DNA of 12,882 nucleotides from DRQF01 sp964559135. Lineage in GTDB: Bacteria; Planctomycetota; GCA-002687715; DRQF01. The position numbers were made by a program, and so were the translations under genes. The stretch is taken from the NCBI GenBank assembly GCA_964559135.1, contig CAZLGG010000111.1, forward strand, positions 1 through 12,882, given 5' to 3'. Positions 1 to 6,261 of this stretch are shown piece after piece. Position 1 is the stretch's first letter; each line of letters begins with the position of its first letter. The notes beneath the pieces are model-generated. The model searched no databases. It saw only the letters and a list, made by a program, of their open reading frames with translations, and had not been told where the DNA came from.

Positions 1-171
1 CCCGGATGTGATTCAATCCCCCGACGCTCTGCCAAGACTCGAAGCGGAAAGATCATGCGCCGCATCCTCCGGAAAGTTGCGGCGGGCGACGTGCATGACC
101 TCGGTGACACGTCGACCTTGGCCGACCCCGGCGTCGTCGAAGCCTTGGTGGACGGTCGCGGCAAGATCTGA
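1..171 (+). pseudogene. acs: 3' end of acetyl-CoA synthetase (acetate--CoA ligase), with an apparent one-base deletion
   Basis: This is the C-terminal tail of AMP-forming acetyl-CoA synthetase, which makes acetyl-CoA from acetate, ATP and CoA in the cytoplasm. Bases 34-168 read in frame 1 as K-TRSGKIMRRILRKVAAGD, then an LGDTSTLADPGVVEAL segment, and end at TGA 169-171. This is the highly conserved Acs C-terminus, and Lys49-51 (base positions) in TRSGK is the adenylation lysine regulated by acetylation in studied Acs proteins. Bases 2-34, however, match the preceding Acs stretch (PDVIQSPDALP) only in frame 2. The two frames meet at 'ccaag' (32-36), where the expected codons for P-K-T need one more A. 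So either the gene is frameshifted or the assembly lost a base in an A run. The rest of the gene lies outside the window. Family identity is nearly certain; whether it is a true pseudogene is open. Confidence 0.85.
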
Positions 172-172
172 C

Positions 173-1063
173 ATGGGGAGGCGTCGACGGCGAAAGCGCG
201 GCGGCATCGAGGGGGTCGTCGTCATCGATAAACCCGTGGGCCCCACGAGTCGAGCCGTGGTGGACGACGTCTCGCAACGACTGGGCCTTGCCTCGGCCGG
301 TCATTGCGGGACCCTGGATCCCCTCGCGTCGGGCCTCCTGGTTCTGGTCGCCGGGTCCGCCACCCGGGTGCAGGACCTTCTCGTGCGAGGACGAAAAATC
401 TATTCCGTGACCATCCGGCTGGGAGCCCGAAGCGCCACCGACGACGCCGAGGGCCCCATCGAACCGGTGGCGGTGGCTCGCCCGCCGACGGAGACCGAGG
501 TTCGCGAGGCCCTGACAGGATTTTTGGGACACATCCAACAGGTGCCACCCCAGTACTCCGCGGTCCACGTGCATGGCCGGCGCCTCCACGAACGGGCACG
601 GAAGGGCGAGAGTGTCGATGTGCCTCCGCGATCGGTTCGGGTCGATGGGTTGGAGCTGCGCGAGTATGCCTGGCCGCTCCTCCGCATGCGCATGACTTGC
701 GGACCAGGGACCTATGTGCGGTCTCTCGCCAGGGATCTCGGCAATCGCCTGGGAACCGGAGGGTTCGTGGAAACCCTTCGCCGTGAGGCCTCGGGGTCTC
801 TCCATGTCGGTTTGGCCAAGACCCCGGACGAGCTTTCACCCACCGACGTGCTTCCCTTGGAGGTCGTGCTGAGGGACGAACCGGCGTTGCGAGTGGAAAA
901 GGAGCTGCTGTCGCCCCTCATGCAGGGGAGGGAGGTTCAGGTTCCTGACGCCACGCTGGAGGTGGAGGGCATTTTGTGGTGCGAGGAAAAAGTTGTTGCT
1001 CGAGTCGTTCCGACGGGAAACGGGGCGTATCGTATGAAGCGCCTCATCACTCCCCCGTGCTGA
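173..1063 (+). CDS. truB: tRNA pseudouridine(55) synthase TruB
   Basis: TruB converts uridine-55 in the T-loop of most elongator tRNAs to pseudouridine in the cytoplasm. From the ATG at 173 the protein is 296 aa, near the usual 300-315. A basic N-terminus (residues 3-9) precedes GVVVIDKPVGPTS (14-26). The catalytic motif GHCGTLDPLASG spans 43-54 with catalytic Asp49. The conserved Tyr of KIYSV is Tyr77, and the PxxYSA motif lies at 125-130. The GTYVRSLARDLG motif (179-190) carries the conserved Tyr181 and Arg183. A short C-terminal PUA-like segment runs from about 225 to 296. The ATG lies one base after the acs stop (TGA-C-ATG), with no good Shine-Dalgarno, so translation may be coupled to acs. 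The frame stays open upstream to base 2, but residues there do not resemble TruB and overlap real Acs coding. It is not next to rbfA, infB or rpsO, its common partners. Confidence 0.95.
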   Translation: MGRRRRRKRGGIEGVVVIDKPVGPTSRAVVDDVSQRLGLASAGHCGTLDPLASGLLVLVAGSATRVQDLLVRGRKIYSVTIRLGARSATDDAEGPIEPVAVARPPTETEVREALTGFLGHIQQVPPQYSAVHVHGRRLHERARKGESVDVPPRSVRVDGLELREYAWPLLRMRMTCGPGTYVRSLARDLGNRLGTGGFVETLRREASGSLHVGLAKTPDELSPTDVLPLEVVLRDEPALRVEKELLSPLMQGREVQVPDATLEVEGILWCEEKVVARVVPTGNGAYRMKRLITPPC

Positions 1064-1070
1064 CGTTGCA

Positions 1071-1083
1071 AGAGGAAAAAGTG
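1071..1083 (+). promoter_or_regulatory. Shine-Dalgarno plus alternative GTG start for the DUF1573 gene
   Basis: AGAGGA (1071-1076) stands 4-5 bases before an in-frame GTG at 1081. That is a better ribosome site than the one before the ATG at 1129, where AGGGA (1113-1117) is 11 bases away. Starting at 1081 would add 16 residues and give an unusually long polar stretch before the signal-peptide core. I therefore prefer the ATG, but the choice is not settled by sequence alone. Confidence 0.4.
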
Positions 1084-1128
1084 AGTTTCCGGGCGTCGGA
1101 TTACGGTGCAGCAGGGAAGAAGCGGACT

Positions 1129-2169
1129 ATGAAAGCGAACCCACGATATAGGTCGGGAATCCTGGTTGGCCTTCTGCTGGCGACTCTGGTCTCACCCCGG
1201 GGGCTCGTCGCCCAGTCACCCCGAATCGAACTCTCGGCTGCGCAATGGGACTTCGGAGTCCGCGAGCAGGGCGACACGGATCGGTTCATCGTGAAAGTCA
1301 AGAACATGGGGGACGCCCCCTTGATCCTTCGAGACCTCAAGGTGACCTGCGGCTGCGTGAATGCGACCATGGCGAATCGAGGAGCGCCGATCCCGCCGGG
1401 CGGGGAACGGGATCTCGTGCTGACCCTCGTGACCGCCCGCCAGCGGGGGAAGGTGCAAAAATACTGTTACGTGAGCAGCAATGATCCGAAGACACCCCAG
1501 GCTGTCATCACGATCACGGGCGAAATCCTCGGCGACTGGCGCGTGGAGCCGAAACACGTCAACTTCGGAATCGTGCGGGCGGGGAGGACGCCCGAGGCGA
1601 CATTCCGGGTCGAGGTGAGGCCGGGGCGCACGGTCGAGATTCTCGATATCATCAAGTCGTCGGATGACTTCAGCCTCGAGAGGGTGCCCTACGGCAAGCT
1701 CGAGGCTCCCCACGGATGGCGGATCAAGGTCCGCATGAAGGACGACGTGCCGCCGGGGCCTTTCTCCGCGGCGGTGCATGTGCGCACGGGCAACAGAAAT
1801 TTGCCCTATGAGAATGTGATGTTGCATGCGCGTGTCCAGGGAGAGTTGGAAGTCCGACCTGGCAAGATCTACTTCGGTCGCGTGCTCCACGGGTCGAGTC
1901 GCCGAGCGATCGTTCGTCTTCGGAGAAAAGACGATCAGGCCTTCGTCGTGTCCGACGAGGTGGCCCTGGAGGGCTTCGCTCAACGTATCCACGCCAAGGT
2001 CATGAAGCGGAAGGAGGGGCGACTTTGGGAGGTCCTTTTGACTCTCGCCCCGACGTCACCGGACGATCGGATGAAAGGGCGGGTGCGGCTCCTCCTGGAG
2101 GGGGCCGGGCAGAGGGCTGTCGCCATTCCCTGGCAGGCCGTGAGCGGACCGGAGAGACCAGGACGGTGA
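1129..2169 (+). CDS. Exported DUF1573 domain protein (tandem Ig-like/HYDIN-type repeats)
   Basis: The protein is 346 aa from the ATG at 1129. Residues 1-29 form a clear signal peptide: basic start (MKANPRYR), hydrophobic core ILVGLLLATLV (11-21), probable cleavage near LVA|Q (28/29). It should therefore be secreted or periplasmic. The mature part looks like three beta-sandwich repeats at about 32-133, 137-238 and 240-340, each starting with a 'xx-FG-V/I/R' strand: WDFGVREQGD, VNFGIVRAGR, IYFGRVLHGS. The first repeat has the DUF1573 hallmark of an NxGxxPLxL strand followed by CGC (74-76). Domains of this class, related to HYDIN/ASPM Ig-like folds, are common in Planctomycetota and Bacteroidota, and their function is largely unknown; binding or structural roles are assumed. 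It follows truB by 65 bp (17 bp if GTG 1081 is used) and converges on the next gene with 3 bp between stops, leaving no room for a dedicated terminator. Confidence 0.85.
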   Translation: MKANPRYRSGILVGLLLATLVSPRGLVAQSPRIELSAAQWDFGVREQGDTDRFIVKVKNMGDAPLILRDLKVTCGCVNATMANRGAPIPPGGERDLVLTLVTARQRGKVQKYCYVSSNDPKTPQAVITITGEILGDWRVEPKHVNFGIVRAGRTPEATFRVEVRPGRTVEILDIIKSSDDFSLERVPYGKLEAPHGWRIKVRMKDDVPPGPFSAAVHVRTGNRNLPYENVMLHARVQGELEVRPGKIYFGRVLHGSSRRAIVRLRRKDDQAFVVSDEVALEGFAQRIHAKVMKRKEGRLWEVLLTLAPTSPDDRMKGRVRLLLEGAGQRAVAIPWQAVSGPERPGR

Positions 2170-2172
2170 GTC

Positions 2173-3552
2173 CTACGAGTCGGCGAAGAGAAGGCCCAGG
2201 ACCCAGTCCTTGACGGAGGTCATGGGCAGCGGCCCGTCCCCCTCCGGGAGAGGACAATTGGCGAGCAAGACCGGCCCTTCCCCGGGCGTGTCGGGCAATC
2301 TCCCGTGGGAGCCGCGGACCAGGTCGCCGTGAATCGGGACCACATCGAAGAGAGTGCGAAGCCCAAGTTTCTTGGCGATGACCTTGGAAGCTATGCGCAC
2401 CGGCATGAGACGCTTCGCGGGATCGAGGAAGAGCTCCGCCGGGTCGTAGCCCGGCTTTCTGTGGATGTCCACTGTCGGAGCGTAGTCGGGGGCACGGGAG
2501 TCATCGAGCCAGAAGTAGTAGGTGAACCACCGGTCCTTCTTCGCCACCGCCACCAATTCGCCCGAGCGCGGGTGATCCAGTCCGGCCGGGCCCTTTTCCT
2601 CCGCGCCGAGGATCGTCTCCACGCCGTCGAGATCCTCGAGCACGCGCCGCACCCGAGGAATGTCCTCCTCGTCTCGCACGTAGACGTGTGCGATCTGGTG
2701 GTCCGAGACGGCGAAGGCGCGCGAGGCCCCGGCATCGAGGTTTTCCATGTGCAAGAGCGGTGCAACTTCCAGAAAGCCCGCTTCCCTGAGGGCACGGTTG
2801 ATATGCACCGGAGACGTCACCTCGGTGATTCCGTACTCCGACGTTATGACGATTCTCCGCCCACGGCTGCGCGCCTCCTCCACGAGCGGCGCCATGGCCG
2901 CGTCGAGCACCTCGACCTGGTGACGCGAATGCGGGTCGTTGGGGCCGAATCTTTGGAAGTCGTAGTCCAGGTGGGGGAGGTAGACCAACATCAAATGGGG
3001 GTCCACGGACTTCATCGCGAAACGCGTCGCGTCGAGAATCCACTGGGTGGACGCCATCCCCGCGGCAGGTCCCCAGAATTGGAAGAGCGGAAACGTCGGA
3101 AACCCATCTTCGATGGCTTTGCGAAAACTGCTCGGACGGCCATAGACGCCGGGCAACTTGCGACCGTCGGCGAAGTAAAGCGGCCTCGGCGTGAGAGACC
3201 AGTCCACATTCGCGTACATGTTGTACCACCAGAACATGTTGCAGACGGTGAAGTCGGAGTTGTGTTCACGGGCCTCGTCCCAGATCTTTTTTCCCTGGAC
3301 GAGGTGGTTCGACTGCCGCCAGAACCAGATTTCGGCGAGATCACGGAAGTACCACCCGTTGCCGACGATGCCGTGTCCAGAGGGCATCCGTCCTGTGAGG
3401 AGAGAACTCTGGGACGTACACGTGACGGCGGGCAGCGGAGGAGTCAACGGCGCGAGACCGCCTTCATCCCGGATCGAACGAAGAGTGGGAGTGCGGTCGC
3501 AGACGAGTTCGGGCGTGAGCCCGACGCAGCAGATCCAAAGGACCTTGTTCAT
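2173..3552 (-). CDS. Alkaline-phosphatase-superfamily phosphodiesterase/nucleotide pyrophosphatase-like protein (EboF-like)
   Basis: The protein is 459 aa with no signal peptide, so probably cytoplasmic. The overall pattern is that of type I phosphodiesterase/nucleotide pyrophosphatase (PF01663): VGLTPEL (10-16), PAVTCTSQSSLLTG (41-54) with Thr44 at the nucleophile position, then PSGHGIVGNGWYFRD (57-71), HLDYDFQRFGP (194-204), SEYGIT (238-243) and a late GSHG (414-417) with His416. The long WFWRQSNxLVQGKKIW (76-91) and FWWYNMY (107-113) blocks match what I recall of the EboF-type family from ebo clusters. Several canonical metal ligands differ: the first-strand Asp is replaced (Cys8-Cys9-Val10), the GH His is Gln200, and SDH is S-E-Y (Glu239, Tyr240). 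The substrate is unknown. The ATG overlaps the udk stop as ATGA, so the two are likely translated together. No other ebo gene is in the window. The fold is confident; the EboF relation is from memory. Confidence 0.8.
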   Translation of the reverse strand: MNKVLWICCVGLTPELVCDRTPTLRSIRDEGGLAPLTPPLPAVTCTSQSSLLTGRMPSGHGIVGNGWYFRDLAEIWFWRQSNHLVQGKKIWDEAREHNSDFTVCNMFWWYNMYANVDWSLTPRPLYFADGRKLPGVYGRPSSFRKAIEDGFPTFPLFQFWGPAAGMASTQWILDATRFAMKSVDPHLMLVYLPHLDYDFQRFGPNDPHSRHQVEVLDAAMAPLVEEARSRGRRIVITSEYGITEVTSPVHINRALREAGFLEVAPLLHMENLDAGASRAFAVSDHQIAHVYVRDEEDIPRVRRVLEDLDGVETILGAEEKGPAGLDHPRSGELVAVAKKDRWFTYYFWLDDSRAPDYAPTVDIHRKPGYDPAELFLDPAKRLMPVRIASKVIAKKLGLRTLFDVVPIHGDLVRGSHGRLPDTPGEGPVLLANCPLPEGDGPLPMTSVKDWVLGLLFADS

Positions 3553-4217
3553 GTTTCCGCAGAGCGCGAGCGGGAAGACTCGGGCTCCGGGATGTCGCGC
3601 AAGAGCTCACCGAATTTCGCCCGCACGATGTCGATCGCGATACTGTTCTCCCCGCCCTCGGGGATGATGATGTCCGCATGGCGCTTCGTCGGTTCGATGA
3701 ACACCTGATGCATGGGGCGTACGTCGGACTCGTACTGGGTCAGGACGCCCTCGAGCTTCCGGCCCCGTTCCAGAATGTCGCGGCGGATACGGCGGAGGAG
3801 ACGCACGTCGTCGGGAGTGTCGACGAAGATCTTCATGTCCATGAGTGACCGCAGTCGTTCGTGCCAGAAGATGAGGATTCCCTCGAGGACGACGATGGCG
3901 TGGTCGCGAACGCTCATCGTTTCAGGACGTCGATTGTGGTGCGCGTAGTCGTAGACGGGGACCTCCACGGGTTCCCCTCGAAGGAGAGCGCGAATATGGG
4001 CCTCGAGAAGCTCAAAATCGAAGGCGTCCGGGTGATCGAAGTTGACGCGTGCTCGCTCCTCGAGCGGGAGGTGACTGAGTTCCCGATAGTAGGCGTCGAG
4101 AGGGATGACCACGACTCGGCGGGATCCCAACTCGCGAGCGATGCGGTGCGCGACGAGCGTCTTTCCTGACGCCGAGCCCCCGGCGATGCCGACGAGTATG
4201 TGTTTGCGATTCTTCAT
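3549..4217 (-). CDS. udk: Uridine kinase (uridine/cytidine kinase)
   Basis: Uridine kinase phosphorylates uridine or cytidine to UMP or CMP in pyrimidine salvage in the cytoplasm. The protein is 222 aa from the ATG at 4217 (E. coli enzyme about 213). Visible motifs: the P-loop GGSASGKT (13-20); IPLDAYYRELSHLPLEER (38-55) with Asp41 in the DxYY substrate loop; NFDHPDAFD (59-67); PVYDY (87-91) followed by HNRRPE (94-99); the VVLEGILIF strand (109-117); FVDTPDDVRLLRRIRRDILERGR (131-153, lid and sugar-binding arginines); and FIEPTKRHADIIIPEGG (173-189). A polar tail (210-222) lies beyond the family core. The reading frame stays open to 4322, but the extra residues are unlike the family and would overlap the divergent gene. 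The stop overlaps the start of the phosphodiesterase (ATGA). No Shine-Dalgarno is seen before the ATG, and a candidate promoter lies so close that the message could be nearly leaderless. Confidence 0.93.
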   Translation of the reverse strand: MKNRKHILVGIAGGSASGKTLVAHRIARELGSRRVVVIPLDAYYRELSHLPLEERARVNFDHPDAFDFELLEAHIRALLRGEPVEVPVYDYAHHNRRPETMSVRDHAIVVLEGILIFWHERLRSLMDMKIFVDTPDDVRLLRRIRRDILERGRKLEGVLTQYESDVRPMHQVFIEPTKRHADIIIPEGGENSIAIDIVRAKFGELLRDIPEPESSRSRSAET

Positions 4218-4228
4218 GGGATGGCGAG

Positions 4229-4257
4229 ACGATAGCGGATGGCCCTCGTGATTGCAA
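4229..4257 (-). promoter_or_regulatory. Candidate sigma-70-type promoter for udk and the phosphodiesterase gene
   Basis: On the minus strand, TTGCAA (4257-4252) and TATCGT (4234-4229) are separated by 17 bases. Each hexamer matches the consensus at 4 of 6 positions. Transcription would begin roughly 4-6 bases before the udk ATG, which fits the absence of a Shine-Dalgarno there. It is one of the few places a promoter can be, since only 52 bases separate the two divergent genes. It is unproven and could be chance. Confidence 0.3.
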
Positions 4258-4261
4258 AGGA
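4256..4261 (+). promoter_or_regulatory. Ribosome binding site supporting the ATG at 4270
   Basis: AAAGGA lies 8 bases before the ATG at 4270. It supports that start over the TTG at 4252, which would have no site, and over the in-frame ATG at 4288. Confidence 0.5.
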
Positions 4262-4269
4262 TTCGGCCC

Positions 4270-6261
4270 ATGGTAGAGTCCTCGCGCATGGTTCGCCTCC
4301 TGGTTGCAGCCGACGACCTCATCGGTCGTTTCCACCGTCGATGGACCCCGGTCGAACGACTCGCGCCTTGGGTCGGAGCGGTGTTGTTCGCCCTTTTGTC
4401 CTTACTGCCCTTCCTTTTTCATCACGAGGCGGAGTTCAAGAGCGACGACTTCCTTCTCATCGCGCGGGGGGCGGAAACGGGAATCATCGACGGTCTGGTG
4501 CGCAACTTCGCCCGGCCGTTTTGCGACACGTGGACGATCGAGTTCTATCGCCCCCTCTTCACCTGGTCATTTTGCATCGACGCGAATCTCTTGGGTGGTA
4601 AGGCCGGCCTCTACCTGATCGAGAATCTCGTCTGGCATGTTCTGGCGGTCGGGTTGGGGTATCTCCTCTTTCGAAAGCTGATCGGTGCCCGCTTCGCGGC
4701 GCTCTCCGCGATCCTTTTCATCGCCAATCCTTGGGCGGCCAACAATATCTCCTGGTTTGCGGGACGGTGTACCGTCGTCTGCACGGCGTTCATCTTTCTG
4801 GGCGCCCTCATCCACCTGCGACGCATGGATCGTGAGGCTCGGGAGAATCGCCGGGCGGGGTTGCCCTGGTTGGAGTTTCTGATCGTCCTCGTGGCGATGT
4901 TCTATCGCGAGACGGCTCTTTTCCTCGTGGTGTTGATCTTTCTCTTGGATCTCGCCCATGGTCGCCGTGACCTTCGCGCCTTCCGCGACTGGTGTTTCCT
5001 GAGCGCCCCATTTCTGATCTATCTGGTATGCAAGAGGGTTGTCTTGGGGACCTGGATCGGTGGGTACGCCCGAATCTCCGCGTTGCAGGGACACCCGGTC
5101 AGAAATACGGGCGTGGTGGACGTTGTTGGGGGATGGGCCGGCGCCCTCAGCGATCTGTTCATCCCGGGTGACGGGGGGCTTTTGGCATCCTTCGAATGGG
5201 AACCCTTGCGGTGGACGCAGGTCGCCTTGTTGGCGGGCCTGGTTGTCCTTGCTGGGTTCAAATCCGCGCGGCCTCACGGCCAACGGATGGGGGGCTGGTT
5301 GTTTCTCTTCGCGATCCTTCACATCGCCCCGATTCTCGCCGTCGACAGCACGGTTCATGGGGGCACGGCGCAGAGATGGTATACGGTCATGTGGGCGATC
5401 GCCGGCGTGTATGGTGCCATGGCGGCGCGGTCACGCTTTCCGAATCTTGCGGCCTTGGTGGTTCTCGGGTTGGCGGCGACGTCGGCAGTGCGCCTGCACG
5501 ACAACCTCGAGGACTACGACGCCTCGGCCCGTCTCTCGATCGAGCTGAGGCATAAGATCGACCAAGCGGGAAGCGATTTGGTGTTCGTCTACAACGTCAT
5601 GCCCTATGACGGTGCGAGCGCATTCTACGCGGTGGGAATGGGCCAGAGCCAGCTGCCGCCTTTCTCCGATGGTTCGAAGTCGGTCTATCCGGTTTTCCTG
5701 ACCGAGAAATTCGGGCCGTTCTACACGGACCAAACGCCCGTTGCCCCCTGGTTGCACCACGAGGGACTTGCGATCTCCGCTCTCTGGCTGGACCTCGTGG
5801 ACCGGAAGGTGAGTTTCCTGCCGCCACGGGTCCTGGACGGCGGATACGCCCGATTCGCTTCGATTCCGCGGCTTCCGATCCACATCATGCAGAACGGCCG
5901 TGACGTCACCTCGAAGGATGTCATCGACAACGTCACCGACCTTGACCTGGAGATCGACGCCCGTGGGCTCGAACGAATCGATCTCCATGTGATGGCGCCG
6001 ATCGCCGAGATTCGATTCTCGCGCTACCGAGGGCAGAAATACTGGAGCGGCGAGTTCGATGACGATCGATTCCACGAGCGTTTGAGGGACATGCTGGAGT
6101 CCGTGACCCTTCTGGACGGTCCGGCCAAGGGCCGTTGTTGGTTGTGGGTTGTGGGATATGACAAGGTGAGCGACACCGAGGGCCTCGAGCCCTCGAGAGT
6201 GAGCGTCTTCAAGGAACTGCATGTCGTCATCCCACAGTCCAAACCGCTTCGGCGACCTTGA
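4270..6261 (+). CDS. Polytopic membrane protein, GT-C glycosyltransferase-like
   Basis: The protein is 663 aa from the ATG at 4270 (657 from the ATG at 4288). About nine or ten hydrophobic segments fall at roughly 34-50, 117-135, 141-155, 166-183, 200-228 (possibly two), 240-255, 316-330, 341-358, 368-386 and 392-407. A large soluble domain follows (about 410-663), probably outside the cytoplasm. Right after the first membrane segment comes KSDDFLL (57-63), the place where GT-C enzymes that use lipid-linked sugars carry their catalytic acidic pair, then FYRPLFTWS (92-100). The stretch NPWAANNISWFAGR (153-166) resembles the P-xx-xx-ISWxxGR motif of TMTC/PMT-related bacterial proteins. I infer a GT-C glycosyltransferase of unknown donor and acceptor; a non-enzymatic membrane protein is possible. 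It is divergent from udk and overlaps the DMT transporter start by 4 bp, suggesting coupled translation. Confidence 0.65.
   Translation: MVESSRMVRLLVAADDLIGRFHRRWTPVERLAPWVGAVLFALLSLLPFLFHHEAEFKSDDFLLIARGAETGIIDGLVRNFARPFCDTWTIEFYRPLFTWSFCIDANLLGGKAGLYLIENLVWHVLAVGLGYLLFRKLIGARFAALSAILFIANPWAANNISWFAGRCTVVCTAFIFLGALIHLRRMDREARENRRAGLPWLEFLIVLVAMFYRETALFLVVLIFLLDLAHGRRDLRAFRDWCFLSAPFLIYLVCKRVVLGTWIGGYARISALQGHPVRNTGVVDVVGGWAGALSDLFIPGDGGLLASFEWEPLRWTQVALLAGLVVLAGFKSARPHGQRMGGWLFLFAILHIAPILAVDSTVHGGTAQRWYTVMWAIAGVYGAMAARSRFPNLAALVVLGLAATSAVRLHDNLEDYDASARLSIELRHKIDQAGSDLVFVYNVMPYDGASAFYAVGMGQSQLPPFSDGSKSVYPVFLTEKFGPFYTDQTPVAPWLHHEGLAISALWLDLVDRKVSFLPPRVLDGGYARFASIPRLPIHIMQNGRDVTSKDVIDNVTDLDLEIDARGLERIDLHVMAPIAEIRFSRYRGQKYWSGEFDDDRFHERLRDMLESVTLLDGPAKGRCWLWVVGYDKVSDTEGLEPSRVSVFKELHVVIPQSKPLRRP

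Noticed and set aside
8..172. Extension of truB upstream to base 8 in the same frame
   Set aside because: Residues before the ATG at 173 do not match TruB. The DNA encodes the Acs C-terminus in another frame, so the extension is a by-product of the apparent frameshift.
2305..3708. 467-codon open frame on the plus strand opposite the phosphodiesterase and udk genes
   Set aside because: The sequence is low in hydrophobic pattern, rich in R/H/V/E and resembles no family. It is the complement of two clearly homologous genes and is explained by GC-rich codon use.
5431..6222. 263-codon minus-strand open frame opposite the GT-C-like gene
   Set aside because: It has a shadow-like composition with no motif; the plus-strand frame has clear membrane segments and a start/stop overlap with its neighbour.
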